Shown here: in pieces, positions 15,397 through 22,624 of the stretch
Layout of the letters: each line of letters opens with the position of its first letter
Position numbering within the stretch: position 1 is the stretch's first letter
Assembly: GCA_022737715.1 (NCBI GenBank)
Contig: JAIITD010000006.1
Span: 1-27,538, forward strand
Source of the DNA: Veillonella sp.
GTDB lineage: Bacteria; Bacillota; Negativicutes; Veillonellales; Veillonellaceae
Reading direction: 5' to 3'
DNA: 27,538 bases
Translations under genes and position numbers: made by a program
The notes under the pieces: generated by a model
The model's input: only the letters and a program-made list of their open reading frames with translations
Database searches by the model: none
Told to the model about the DNA's origin: nothing

Positions 15397-16479
15397 ATGA
15401 AAGAATTATTTCAGAAGCACCGTAAACGTATTATTGGTGGTGTTATTGCTATCTGTATATTAGGTGGTGGTGGCTATTATTATGTTCATACAAATGATAG
15501 TGCACAGACTCAACAAAAATATACCACTGGTAGGGTTGAAAAGGGCGATGTAAAAACGAGCATCAGTGCTACAGGTACTATTAATCCTGTTAATTATGTG
15601 GACGTATCCACAAATGTAGCGGGTAAACTTGAAAAGGTATTGGTCAAGGAAAATGATCATGTTACGCAAGGTCAAATTATCGCCTATATTGATACACGAC
15701 AATTACAAGCTCAGGTCGATAATGCAAAGGCTGCTCTTGATAAAGCACGCTTAGATATGAATCGTTATAAAGCGCTAATTGATCAAAATGCTGTAGCAGC
15801 GCAAACTTATGATGATGCTGTGACCGCATACGAACAAGCTCAATCTACATATGATAGAGTATCTGCTGACTTAAGTGATGCTACTATTACTGCACCTATG
15901 TCGGGTACCGTAGTAGGGACACCTCTTAAGGCGGGCCAAACGATTAGTACCGGTATTTCTACACAAATGATTATTGCGACCATTGCAGATTTGTCTGATT
16001 TAGAAATTTATTTGACAGTTGATGAAACTGATATTGGCAATGTAAAAAATGGCTCTAAGGTAGAATTTACAGTTGATTCTAAACCAGGTCAAACTTTCAC
16101 AGGCTATGTTTCTGAAATTGCAAAGGGCACTAAGGGGAATATGGGTGTTACGAGCAATAGCGTAGTGTACTATACTGTGAAAGTATCCATTCCTGCCGAT
16201 ATATCTTCGAATTTCTTACCATCTATGACCGCACGTGCCACAATCTTTGGGGATGATATTAAAAATACACTTGTAGTACCATTGACGGCTGTACGTACTG
16301 ATAAACAAGGTGAATATGTATATGTTATCAAAGATGGTCAACCTGTTAGAACTGCCGTTTCTACAGGTGTAACTGGAGATACAAATGTTCAAATCTTAAG
16401 CGGCGTTTCTGAAGGTGATGAAATTATTGTTAGTGGCGATGTAACAGGCCCTAAAAATAACTCTCATGGACCATTTTAA
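15397..16479 (+). CDS. macA: MacA-like periplasmic membrane fusion protein (HlyD/RND adaptor family)
   Basis: Adaptor linking an inner-membrane MacB transporter to an outer-membrane channel. The 360 aa have an N-terminal anchor helix (about 11-29, RIIGGVIAICILGGGGYYYV). They continue with the first half of the lipoyl/barrel-sandwich domain (VDVSTNVAGKLEKVLVKENDHVTQGQ), an alpha-hairpin coiled coil (about 105-160), the second lipoyl half (ATITAPMSGTVVGTPLKAGQ), a beta-barrel domain and a C-terminal membrane-proximal domain (GVTGDTNVQILSGVSEGDEIIVSG). TAAGGAG precedes the ATG. It is first in an operon with ATPase and permease genes. Substrate (macrolide, peptide, lipid or other) cannot be read from the sequence. 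Confidence 0.88.
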   Translation: MKELFQKHRKRIIGGVIAICILGGGGYYYVHTNDSAQTQQKYTTGRVEKGDVKTSISATGTINPVNYVDVSTNVAGKLEKVLVKENDHVTQGQIIAYIDTRQLQAQVDNAKAALDKARLDMNRYKALIDQNAVAAQTYDDAVTAYEQAQSTYDRVSADLSDATITAPMSGTVVGTPLKAGQTISTGISTQMIIATIADLSDLEIYLTVDETDIGNVKNGSKVEFTVDSKPGQTFTGYVSEIAKGTKGNMGVTSNSVVYYTVKVSIPADISSNFLPSMTARATIFGDDIKNTLVVPLTAVRTDKQGEYVYVIKDGQPVRTAVSTGVTGDTNVQILSGVSEGDEIIVSGDVTGPKNNSHGPF

Positions 16480-16492
16480 GCGTAGGTGAACT

Positions 16493-17215
16493 ATGAATCA
16501 TTCAGTTATTGATATTCAAGGTATCACAAAAACCTATGTAAATGGTAAATTAACGGTTCCCGTTCTACATGGTATAGATTTACAGGTACAAAAAGGCGAC
16601 TTCGTGTCTATCATGGGGCCCTCCGGTTCTGGTAAATCAACGTTTATGAATATTTTAGGTTGCTTAGATAGACCTACGTCTGGATCCTATCGCTTGAATG
16701 GAAATGAAGTTGCTAATCTCAGCGACGATGAGTTAGCATATGTACGAAATAAAGAAATTGGTTTTGTATTTCAAAGCTTTAATTTATTAACGAAACTAAC
16801 GGCCATTGAAAATGTGGCCTTGCCGATGGTGTATGCAGGTATCGATAAAAAAACACGTACTGCTCGAGCAGAGGCTTTGCTTACTTCTGTAGGCTTGGGT
16901 GATCGTATGGATCACTTACCGGCAGAACTATCCGGTGGTCAACGTCAACGTGTGGCGATTGCTCGTGCATTAGCGAATGACCCTGCTATTATCATGGCCG
17001 ATGAGCCAACCGGGAATTTGGATTCGAAATCGACGATTGATGTTATGAACATCTTTAGAGGCCTTTATGATGAAGGTCGTACTATAATTCTTGTTACCCA
17101 TGAACCTGAAATTGCAACCTATGCAAGTCGCAATGTAGTGTTACGGGATGGATTAATTGTAGAAGACAAGCAGAACTTAAATATGACTCCTGTTCAGGAG
17201 GTGACACATGTATAA
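16493..17215 (+). CDS. MacB-type ABC transporter ATPase subunit
   Basis: 240-aa ABC ATPase of the LolD/MacB/FtsE-like group. Walker A GPSGSGKS (42-49), Q-loop FQSFNLL (93-99), signature LSGGQRQR (146-153), Walker B IIMADEPTGNLDS (166-178) and the switch His in LVTHEPE are all intact. It is separate from the permease, whereas E. coli MacB is one fused chain. The frame starts 13 bases after the macA-like gene and ends overlapping the permease ATG by 8 bases (ATGTATAA). It energises the mechanotransmission cycle of the MacB permease. Confidence 0.93.
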   Translation: MNHSVIDIQGITKTYVNGKLTVPVLHGIDLQVQKGDFVSIMGPSGSGKSTFMNILGCLDRPTSGSYRLNGNEVANLSDDELAYVRNKEIGFVFQSFNLLTKLTAIENVALPMVYAGIDKKTRTARAEALLTSVGLGDRMDHLPAELSGGQRQRVAIARALANDPAIIMADEPTGNLDSKSTIDVMNIFRGLYDEGRTIILVTHEPEIATYASRNVVLRDGLIVEDKQNLNMTPVQEVTHV

Positions 17216-18419
17216 AGAAAGTTTCTTAATGGCCTGGGCATCGTTGATTGCCAATAAAATGAGATCCATTTTGACGATGCTAGGTATTATTATTGGTGTA
17301 GCTGCTGTTATTGCCCTTGTGTCAATCGGGAATGGTGTAAAGCAGGATATTCAGAACTCCATTTCTAGTTTAGGTTCCAATCTATTGATGGTTATGCCTG
17401 GTGCTCCACGTACACCAGGTGTGCGTCCATCGCAAGGGTCAATGAAATCCTTGAAGGTTTCTGATTATCAAGCTATTAGCAAGTTAGATGGCGTTAAGGC
17501 AGCCAGCCCTTATACGGCTAATTCCTACGTATCTATATATCAAAGTAAGAACTGGACTACCACTGTTAGTGGTGTAAGTAGTAACTTTCAAGATGTAAAT
17601 AATTGGACTATGGCGGAAGGTCGTTTTATATCTAGCAAGAATGTAGAAAATCGTGAACGCGTAGCTGTTGTGGGGCAAACCGTAGTTAAGAATTTATTTG
17701 CTGGTGAGGATCCAGTGGGGAAGGAAATACGTATTAAAAATATTCCATTCCGCGTTATTGGTGTCCTTAACAGTAAAGGTAATGGGACTATGGGGAATGA
17801 CCAAGATGATGTCATCTTTATTCCCTATACAACGGCTATGGAACGTGTAGAAGGTGTTGACTATCTTCGCATGGTCTACGTCGTTGCTAGTGACGATAAT
17901 GGTATTGACCGTTTGCAATCGGATATAGAAAATCTGTTGCGCGTTCGTCATGGCATTAAGGATACAAACCTCGATGATTTTAATATACAAAATATGAAAT
18001 CGATTATGGAGACGATGGAGCAAACCACAGGAACCTTGACCTTGTTCTTAGGTGCTGTAGCTGCTATTTCCCTTGTTGTAGGTGGTATTGGGATTATGAA
18101 TATCATGCTCGTTTCCGTTACCGAACGGACTCGTGAAATTGGTATTCGTAAGGCTTTAGGTGCTACATACTTTGTTATTGTTACACAATTCTTAATCGAA
18201 GCTGTCGTAATCAGTCTTATGGGCGGTCTTATAGGCATTGCACTCGGTATAGGTGCTTCAAAACTGATAGGTTTAGCATCTGGTATGAGTACAGTTATTT
18301 CAGTACCGACCATCATTTTATCTTTTGCATTCTCCATGGCCATCGGTTTGGTATTCGGTATTTATCCGGCTCGAAAAGCGGCTAAATTAAATCCAATTGA
18401 TGCGCTACACTATGAATAG
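17208..18419 (+). CDS. MacB-type ABC transporter permease (FtsX family)
   Basis: 403 aa with the MacB/FtsX layout: one N-terminal membrane helix (about 15-40, ANKMRSILTMLGIIIGVAAVIALVSIG), a ~240-residue periplasmic MacB_PCD domain, then three C-terminal helices (about 280-305, 325-350, 360-390) containing GGIGIMNIMLVSVTERTREIGIRKALGA, the family's most conserved block, and FGIYPARKAAKLNPIDALHYE. CAGGAGGTG before the ATG, and the overlap with the ATPase gene, show tight coupling. Works with the adaptor protein encoded two genes upstream. No TolC-type gene is adjacent, so an outer-membrane partner must be encoded elsewhere if the pump is tripartite. Confidence 0.92.
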   Translation: MYKESFLMAWASLIANKMRSILTMLGIIIGVAAVIALVSIGNGVKQDIQNSISSLGSNLLMVMPGAPRTPGVRPSQGSMKSLKVSDYQAISKLDGVKAASPYTANSYVSIYQSKNWTTTVSGVSSNFQDVNNWTMAEGRFISSKNVENRERVAVVGQTVVKNLFAGEDPVGKEIRIKNIPFRVIGVLNSKGNGTMGNDQDDVIFIPYTTAMERVEGVDYLRMVYVVASDDNGIDRLQSDIENLLRVRHGIKDTNLDDFNIQNMKSIMETMEQTTGTLTLFLGAVAAISLVVGGIGIMNIMLVSVTERTREIGIRKALGATYFVIVTQFLIEAVVISLMGGLIGIALGIGASKLIGLASGMSTVISVPTIILSFAFSMAIGLVFGIYPARKAAKLNPIDALHYE

Positions 18420-18481
18420 TATGGGTAGGTACGGATATTTTAGGGCGTAATATTTCCATAAATTAATAGACGTATTCGCAT

Positions 18482-18530
18482 ATAGTGCGTTGCATGATAC
18501 AATTAAGTATGATGTAACGCACTATTTTTA
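18482..18530 (+). terminator. Terminator after the MacB-type permease gene
   Basis: Arms 18482-18500 and 18507-18525 pair over 19 positions (a perfect 10-bp base, then 9 positions with one G-G mismatch and one wobble) around the loop AATTAA, followed by TTTTTA. A candidate promoter (TTCGCA 18475-18480, 17 bases, TACAAT 18498-18503) for the following thioesterase gene overlaps the hairpin. Confidence 0.85.
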
Positions 18531-18546
18531 ATTTAGTGAGGAAATT

Positions 18547-19011
18547 ATGGCAACAACATTATTGGAATATTTTAATGAATTACGTACGCAGAATCCTTTT
18601 TCCTGGGTGAAAGATTCTGAGGTGACAACTGTAGAACCGGGTCATGCAGAAATGACATTACAAACAAATGAAACCGAGTACTGCAATTTTAGAGGGCATT
18701 TGCATGGTGCTGTTTGTATTGGTTTTGCAGATAGCTTGATGGGAACAGCGTGTTTTACACTAGGAAAATCTGTGAGTACCATTGATATTAATGGTAATTA
18801 TTTGAAAGCCGTCAAAGGTGGCACAGTATTGCGTGGTGTAGCGAATGTAGAGCACAGTGGTAAAACTACGATGGTAGCCACTGCACGTATTTACAATGAA
18901 TTAGGTGAAGTGGTACATATAGCGAGAGGTACGTTTTTTGTGGTAGAAGAGCGTCCTTTGCCGGATTTACCTTGGAGATTCATTGAAGAAGATGACCCAA
19001 ATTTGATATAA
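18547..19011 (+). CDS. PaaI-family hotdog-fold thioesterase
   Basis: 154 aa with one hotdog domain. GHLHGAVCIGFADSLMGTAC (about 55-74) is the PaaI/YdiI-type active-site helix with its preceding HG turn. STIDINGNYLKAVKGGTVLRGVANVEHSGKTTMVATARIYNELGEVVHIARGTFFVV is the characteristic central sheet. The family hydrolyses acyl-CoA or aryl-CoA thioesters; the substrate is unknown here. GTGAGGA lies just before the ATG. It sits between the MacB terminator and pheS. The 3' end of the gene contains the probable pheS promoter. Confidence 0.87.
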   Translation: MATTLLEYFNELRTQNPFSWVKDSEVTTVEPGHAEMTLQTNETEYCNFRGHLHGAVCIGFADSLMGTACFTLGKSVSTIDINGNYLKAVKGGTVLRGVANVEHSGKTTMVATARIYNELGEVVHIARGTFFVVEERPLPDLPWRFIEEDDPNLI

Positions 19012-19012
19012 T
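18983..19012 (+). promoter_or_regulatory. Promoter for pheST inside the thioesterase gene
   Basis: TTGAAG (18983-18988), an 18-base spacer and TATAAT (19007-19012) with an extended TGA in front (TGATATAAT). It lies across the thioesterase stop codon and 35 bases before the pheS ATG, leaving a leader of under 30 bases. There is therefore no room for a T-box or attenuator. Confidence 0.65.
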
Positions 19013-19047
19013 GGGGGTTGAACTTTGTAATTTAGGAGGACGGTTGT

Positions 19048-20070
19048 ATGGAACAAGAATTACAACGCATTAAAGAAGAAGCGTTATCTGCTATTAAAAG
19101 CGCTTCTGATGAACAAGCGTTGCAAGACGTACGCGTAAAATATTTAGGTAAAAAAGGTGAAGTAACGGCATTGCTAAAAGGGTTGGGTAAACTTTCCCCA
19201 GAGGAACGCCCTAAAATGGGGGCCCTTGTTAATGCAGTTCGTCAAGCATTAGAAGAAGAAATCGATGCATTAAAAACTTCTATGGAAGTAGCGGCTATGA
19301 ACGCTCGCTTGGAAGAGGAAAAAATCGATATTACTCTACCTGGTAGAGCTCCAAAAACAGGTCATATTCATCCGTTGACAACAGTAAACGAAATGATTGA
19401 AGATTTCTTCATGAAAATGGGCTATACCGTTGAAGAAGGTCCTGAAATTGAACAAGACCACTTTAACTTTGAGTGTCTTAATTTACCAAAAGATCATCCA
19501 GCACGCGATATGCAAGACTCTTTCTATATTACAGAAAATTTCTTGCTTAGAACTCATACATCTCCTGTACAAGCCCGTACCATGCAACGTCATGAGCCGA
19601 ACAGTCCGATTCGCATGATTGCGCCTGGTAAGGTATATCGCTGGGATTATGATGCTACGCATTCCCCAGTATTCCATCAAGTAGAAGGCTTGATTATTGA
19701 TGAACACATTACATTTGCTGATTTGAAAGGAACTATCGAAACATTCCTACGTCATATGTTTGGCGATGACACAAAGGTACGTTTCCGTACAAGCTTCTTC
19801 CCATTCACAGAACCATCTGCAGAGGTTGATATTTCCTGTGTAATGTGTGGTGGTGAAGGCTGTCGTGTATGCTCTCATACAGGCTGGCTTGAAATCCTTG
19901 GCTGCGGTATGGTACATCCTCGTGTACTTGAACTTAATGGCTATGATCCTAATAAGGTGAAAGGTTTTGCCTTTGGTATGGGCGTAGAACGTATTGCTAT
20001 GTTGTTATATGGTATTGGCGATTTACGTCTATTCTTTGAAGATGATATCCGTTTCTTGGAACAATTTTAG
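19048..20070 (+). CDS. pheS: Phenylalanine--tRNA ligase alpha subunit
   Basis: Catalytic subunit of the alpha2-beta2 class II synthetase that charges tRNA-Phe. At 340 aa it has an N-terminal coiled coil (about 1-85) that contacts tRNA, then the class II core: motif 1 region TTVNEMIEDFFMKMGYTVEEGPEIE, motif 2 KVYRWDYDATHSPVFHQVEGL and motif 3 FGMGVERIAMLLYGIGDLRLFFEDD. A Cys-rich CVMCGGEGCRVCSHTGWLEILGCG segment matches Firmicute PheS proteins. TAGGAGGA lies ahead of ATG 19048. pheT follows after 9 bases. Confidence 0.97.
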   Translation: MEQELQRIKEEALSAIKSASDEQALQDVRVKYLGKKGEVTALLKGLGKLSPEERPKMGALVNAVRQALEEEIDALKTSMEVAAMNARLEEEKIDITLPGRAPKTGHIHPLTTVNEMIEDFFMKMGYTVEEGPEIEQDHFNFECLNLPKDHPARDMQDSFYITENFLLRTHTSPVQARTMQRHEPNSPIRMIAPGKVYRWDYDATHSPVFHQVEGLIIDEHITFADLKGTIETFLRHMFGDDTKVRFRTSFFPFTEPSAEVDISCVMCGGEGCRVCSHTGWLEILGCGMVHPRVLELNGYDPNKVKGFAFGMGVERIAMLLYGIGDLRLFFEDDIRFLEQF

Positions 20071-20079
20071 GAGGTAGAA

Positions 20080-22524
20080 ATGAAAGCAAGCTTACAATGG
20101 ATGAATGAATACGTACCTCTTGATCTAAATCGTCCTGCCCAAGAATTAGCGGATGAATTAACACAAGCAGGTATTCCTGTAGAAGAAGTACTTTCTATGG
20201 ATCCAGGTTTGAAAAAAATCTATACTGGTAAAATCGTAGAAATTACAAAACACCCAGATGCAGATAAATTACAAGTATGCCAAGTACAATGCTTATCTGA
20301 AGATGGGGAAGAAATTACTAAGCAAATAGTTACCGCTGCTACTAATGTAGCTGTAGGTCAAATCGTACCAGTTGCGTATCATAAATCTCGTTTAGCAGAT
20401 GGTACAGAAATTAAAAAAGGTAAATTACGTGGTGTTGTATCAGAAGGTATGTTCTGCTCTGTTGCTGAATTCGGTATTTCCAGTGACTTGGTAAGACCGG
20501 AAGAAGCACAAGGCATTTATATTTTCCCTGAAGGAACACCAATCGGTTTAGATATTAAAGAAGCACTCATGCTTAACGATACTGTATATGAATTTGAATT
20601 GACAGCTAATCGTGCAGACTGCTTCTCTATGGTAGGTTTGTCCCGTGAATTCGGCATCATGACAAATCAAAAGGCTTTATTCCCAGTTATTATGGTGAAT
20701 GAAAATGGTGAGTCCATCGAAGGTAAAGCATCTGTAGCTATCGAAGCGCATGATCTTTGCACGCGATTTACATCCCGTCTTGTTACGAATGTTACCATTG
20801 AACCGTCTCCATTGTGGATGCAAAATCGTTTGCGTAACAGCGGCATTCGCCCTATCAATAACGTAGTGGACGTAACAAACTACGTTATGCTTGAATTAGG
20901 TCAACCAATGCATGCCTACGATTATGATTGTGTAGCTGACCATACCCTTATTGCACGTCGTGCAAAAGCTGGTGAGAAACTTACTACATTAGACGGTAAT
21001 GAACGTGAACTCAATGAGTCCATGCTTATCATTGCTGATACAAAGGGCCCTATCGGCGTAGCTGGCGTTATGGGTGGTCTTACTAGTGAAGTAACAGATA
21101 AAACTACGAACGTCTTGTTCGAAGCTGCTGTATTCAATGGTCCATCTATTCGTCGTACATCGAAAGCATTAGGTATGCGCTCTGAAGCATCTGGTCGTTT
21201 TGAACGCGGTGTAAACCATAAATATACAGCATATGCTATCGACCGTGCTGCACAATTGTTGCAACAAATCTGTCCTTCTTGTAAGGTGAGTGTTGGCGTT
21301 ATTGATGTATATCCTGAACCAGTAGAACAACGCACTGTAACTTTCACAGCAGAACAAATCAATGACTATCTTGGCACTTCTATTGAAAAAGATAGAATGA
21401 TTGATATTTTAACGAAACTTGAATTTGGCATTACTGAATCTGGTGATACCATTGAAGCACTCGTTCCAACATGGCGCGATGATGTCACTGTTATGCCTGA
21501 TATTGCTGAAGAAGTGGCGCGCATCGTAAGCTATGATAATATTGAACCAACAATTCCTGTGGCTGTATTATCTTCTGGCGGTATGACACCTAAGAAAGCA
21601 TTAACGAAAGAGGTAACGCATTACTTAGCCCATGCAGGTTTAAGCCAAATCATTACATTTAGCTTTATGCATAAAGATGGTCTTACGAATATGATGTTAC
21701 CAGAAGGTGACAGTCGTTATACGGCAATTCCAATCTTAAATCCTATTTCCGAAGAGTTCCCATATATGAGAACTACATTGGTACCAGCTGTTATTGAAGC
21801 AGCTAAACGCAATATTGCACAACAAAACAAGGATTTATGGTTATTTGAAACGGCTAATGTGTATGAGCCAAAGGCATTGCCATTAACAGAAGTACCGCAT
21901 GAACGTCCTATGGCATGTGGTATTATGATGGGCAAGGTTACAGAGCCCGCATGGAATCAAGCGCAACGGGATACTGATTTCTATGATGTAAAAGGTGTAG
22001 TAGACGGTTTACTAGCTAAATTAGGCTTGACTCAATTTGATATTCAACCATCTAGTGAAAGCTATTACCATCCAGGCGTAAGTGCTCATTACACAGTCAA
22101 TGGTGTAACGATTGCAAACTATGGTGAATTACATCCACAAGTGGTTAAAAACTTTGATTTGTCTGGTAAAGTATATATGTTTGAAATCGATTTGGAAGCT
22201 GTATTATCCATTACAGTACTACCATTTAGATATCAATCATTCAGTAAATTCCCAGGTACAAGTCGTGACTTGGCAATCGTAGCGCCAGTATCTGTTACAA
22301 GTGGCGAAATTGTAGCACTTATTAAGGAATATGGCGGAGAATATTTAGAATCCGTATCTATCTTCGACGTTTACGAAGGGGAACATATTGAAGCAGGCTA
22401 TCGTAGCTTAGCTTATAACTTACAATTTAGATCGATGGAAGGCACATTAAATGATGAAGATATCGATGGTGCAATCCAAGCGATTATTGATGCATTAGCA
22501 ACTAAAAATTGTAAATTACGATAA
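20080..22524 (+). CDS. pheT: Phenylalanine--tRNA ligase beta subunit
   Basis: 814 aa, normal for the bacterial form. In order: a short N-terminal segment, an EMAP-II/OB tRNA-binding domain (about 40-150, GKIVEITKHPDADKLQVCQV), the B3/B4 editing domain (about 205-380, including NNVVDVTNYVMLELGQPMHAYD), a B5 DNA-binding-like domain (about 400-470), a catalytic-like core (about 480-680) and the C-terminal FDX-ACB anticodon-binding domain (about 720-813, SFSKFPGTSRDLAIVAPVSV). GAGGT follows the pheS stop codon closely. The protein hydrolyses mischarged Tyr-tRNA-Phe and positions tRNA. The operon ends in a terminator. Confidence 0.97.
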   Translation: MKASLQWMNEYVPLDLNRPAQELADELTQAGIPVEEVLSMDPGLKKIYTGKIVEITKHPDADKLQVCQVQCLSEDGEEITKQIVTAATNVAVGQIVPVAYHKSRLADGTEIKKGKLRGVVSEGMFCSVAEFGISSDLVRPEEAQGIYIFPEGTPIGLDIKEALMLNDTVYEFELTANRADCFSMVGLSREFGIMTNQKALFPVIMVNENGESIEGKASVAIEAHDLCTRFTSRLVTNVTIEPSPLWMQNRLRNSGIRPINNVVDVTNYVMLELGQPMHAYDYDCVADHTLIARRAKAGEKLTTLDGNERELNESMLIIADTKGPIGVAGVMGGLTSEVTDKTTNVLFEAAVFNGPSIRRTSKALGMRSEASGRFERGVNHKYTAYAIDRAAQLLQQICPSCKVSVGVIDVYPEPVEQRTVTFTAEQINDYLGTSIEKDRMIDILTKLEFGITESGDTIEALVPTWRDDVTVMPDIAEEVARIVSYDNIEPTIPVAVLSSGGMTPKKALTKEVTHYLAHAGLSQIITFSFMHKDGLTNMMLPEGDSRYTAIPILNPISEEFPYMRTTLVPAVIEAAKRNIAQQNKDLWLFETANVYEPKALPLTEVPHERPMACGIMMGKVTEPAWNQAQRDTDFYDVKGVVDGLLAKLGLTQFDIQPSSESYYHPGVSAHYTVNGVTIANYGELHPQVVKNFDLSGKVYMFEIDLEAVLSITVLPFRYQSFSKFPGTSRDLAIVAPVSVTSGEIVALIKEYGGEYLESVSIFDVYEGEHIEAGYRSLAYNLQFRSMEGTLNDEDIDGAIQAIIDALATKNCKLR

Positions 22525-22533
22525 GTCATCGTG

Positions 22534-22562
22534 AAAGGGTTTACCTTATGGTAAACCCTTTT
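22534..22562 (+). terminator. Terminator of pheST
   Basis: A perfect 12-bp stem (22534-22545 with 22550-22561) with a TTAT loop ends in a short T run (TTTT). It begins 10 bases after the pheT stop codon. Confidence 0.85.
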
Positions 22563-22583
22563 ATGTCTATCTATCCCCTGTTG

Positions 22584-22589
22584 TATAAT
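22584..22589 (+). promoter_or_regulatory. Probable -10 element for the U32-mutS2 operon
   Basis: TATAAT lies 36 bases before the preferred ATG and after the pheT terminator. The hexamer 17 bases upstream (TTATGT, 22561-22566) is a poor -35, so strength is uncertain. Confidence 0.4.
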
Positions 22590-22624
22590 AGAAGGTATAG
22601 GTAATGAGTCAGAAAGGATTTATT

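Noticed and set aside
17948..18343. 131-residue open frame on the - strand inside the MacB-type permease gene
   Set aside because: It reads the reverse of conserved FtsX helices. No ribosome-binding site or family motif supports it.
19012..19047. Space for a T-box riboswitch ahead of pheS
   Set aside because: Only 36 bases separate the genes and no T-box features are present.
19430..19618. 62-residue + strand frame inside pheS
   Set aside because: It is out of frame with the certain pheS gene and shows no motif or ribosome-binding site.
20922..21362. 146-residue open frame on the - strand inside pheT
   Set aside because: It lies entirely within the strongly conserved pheT frame, has no recognisable domain and shows the composition of a reverse-strand shadow.
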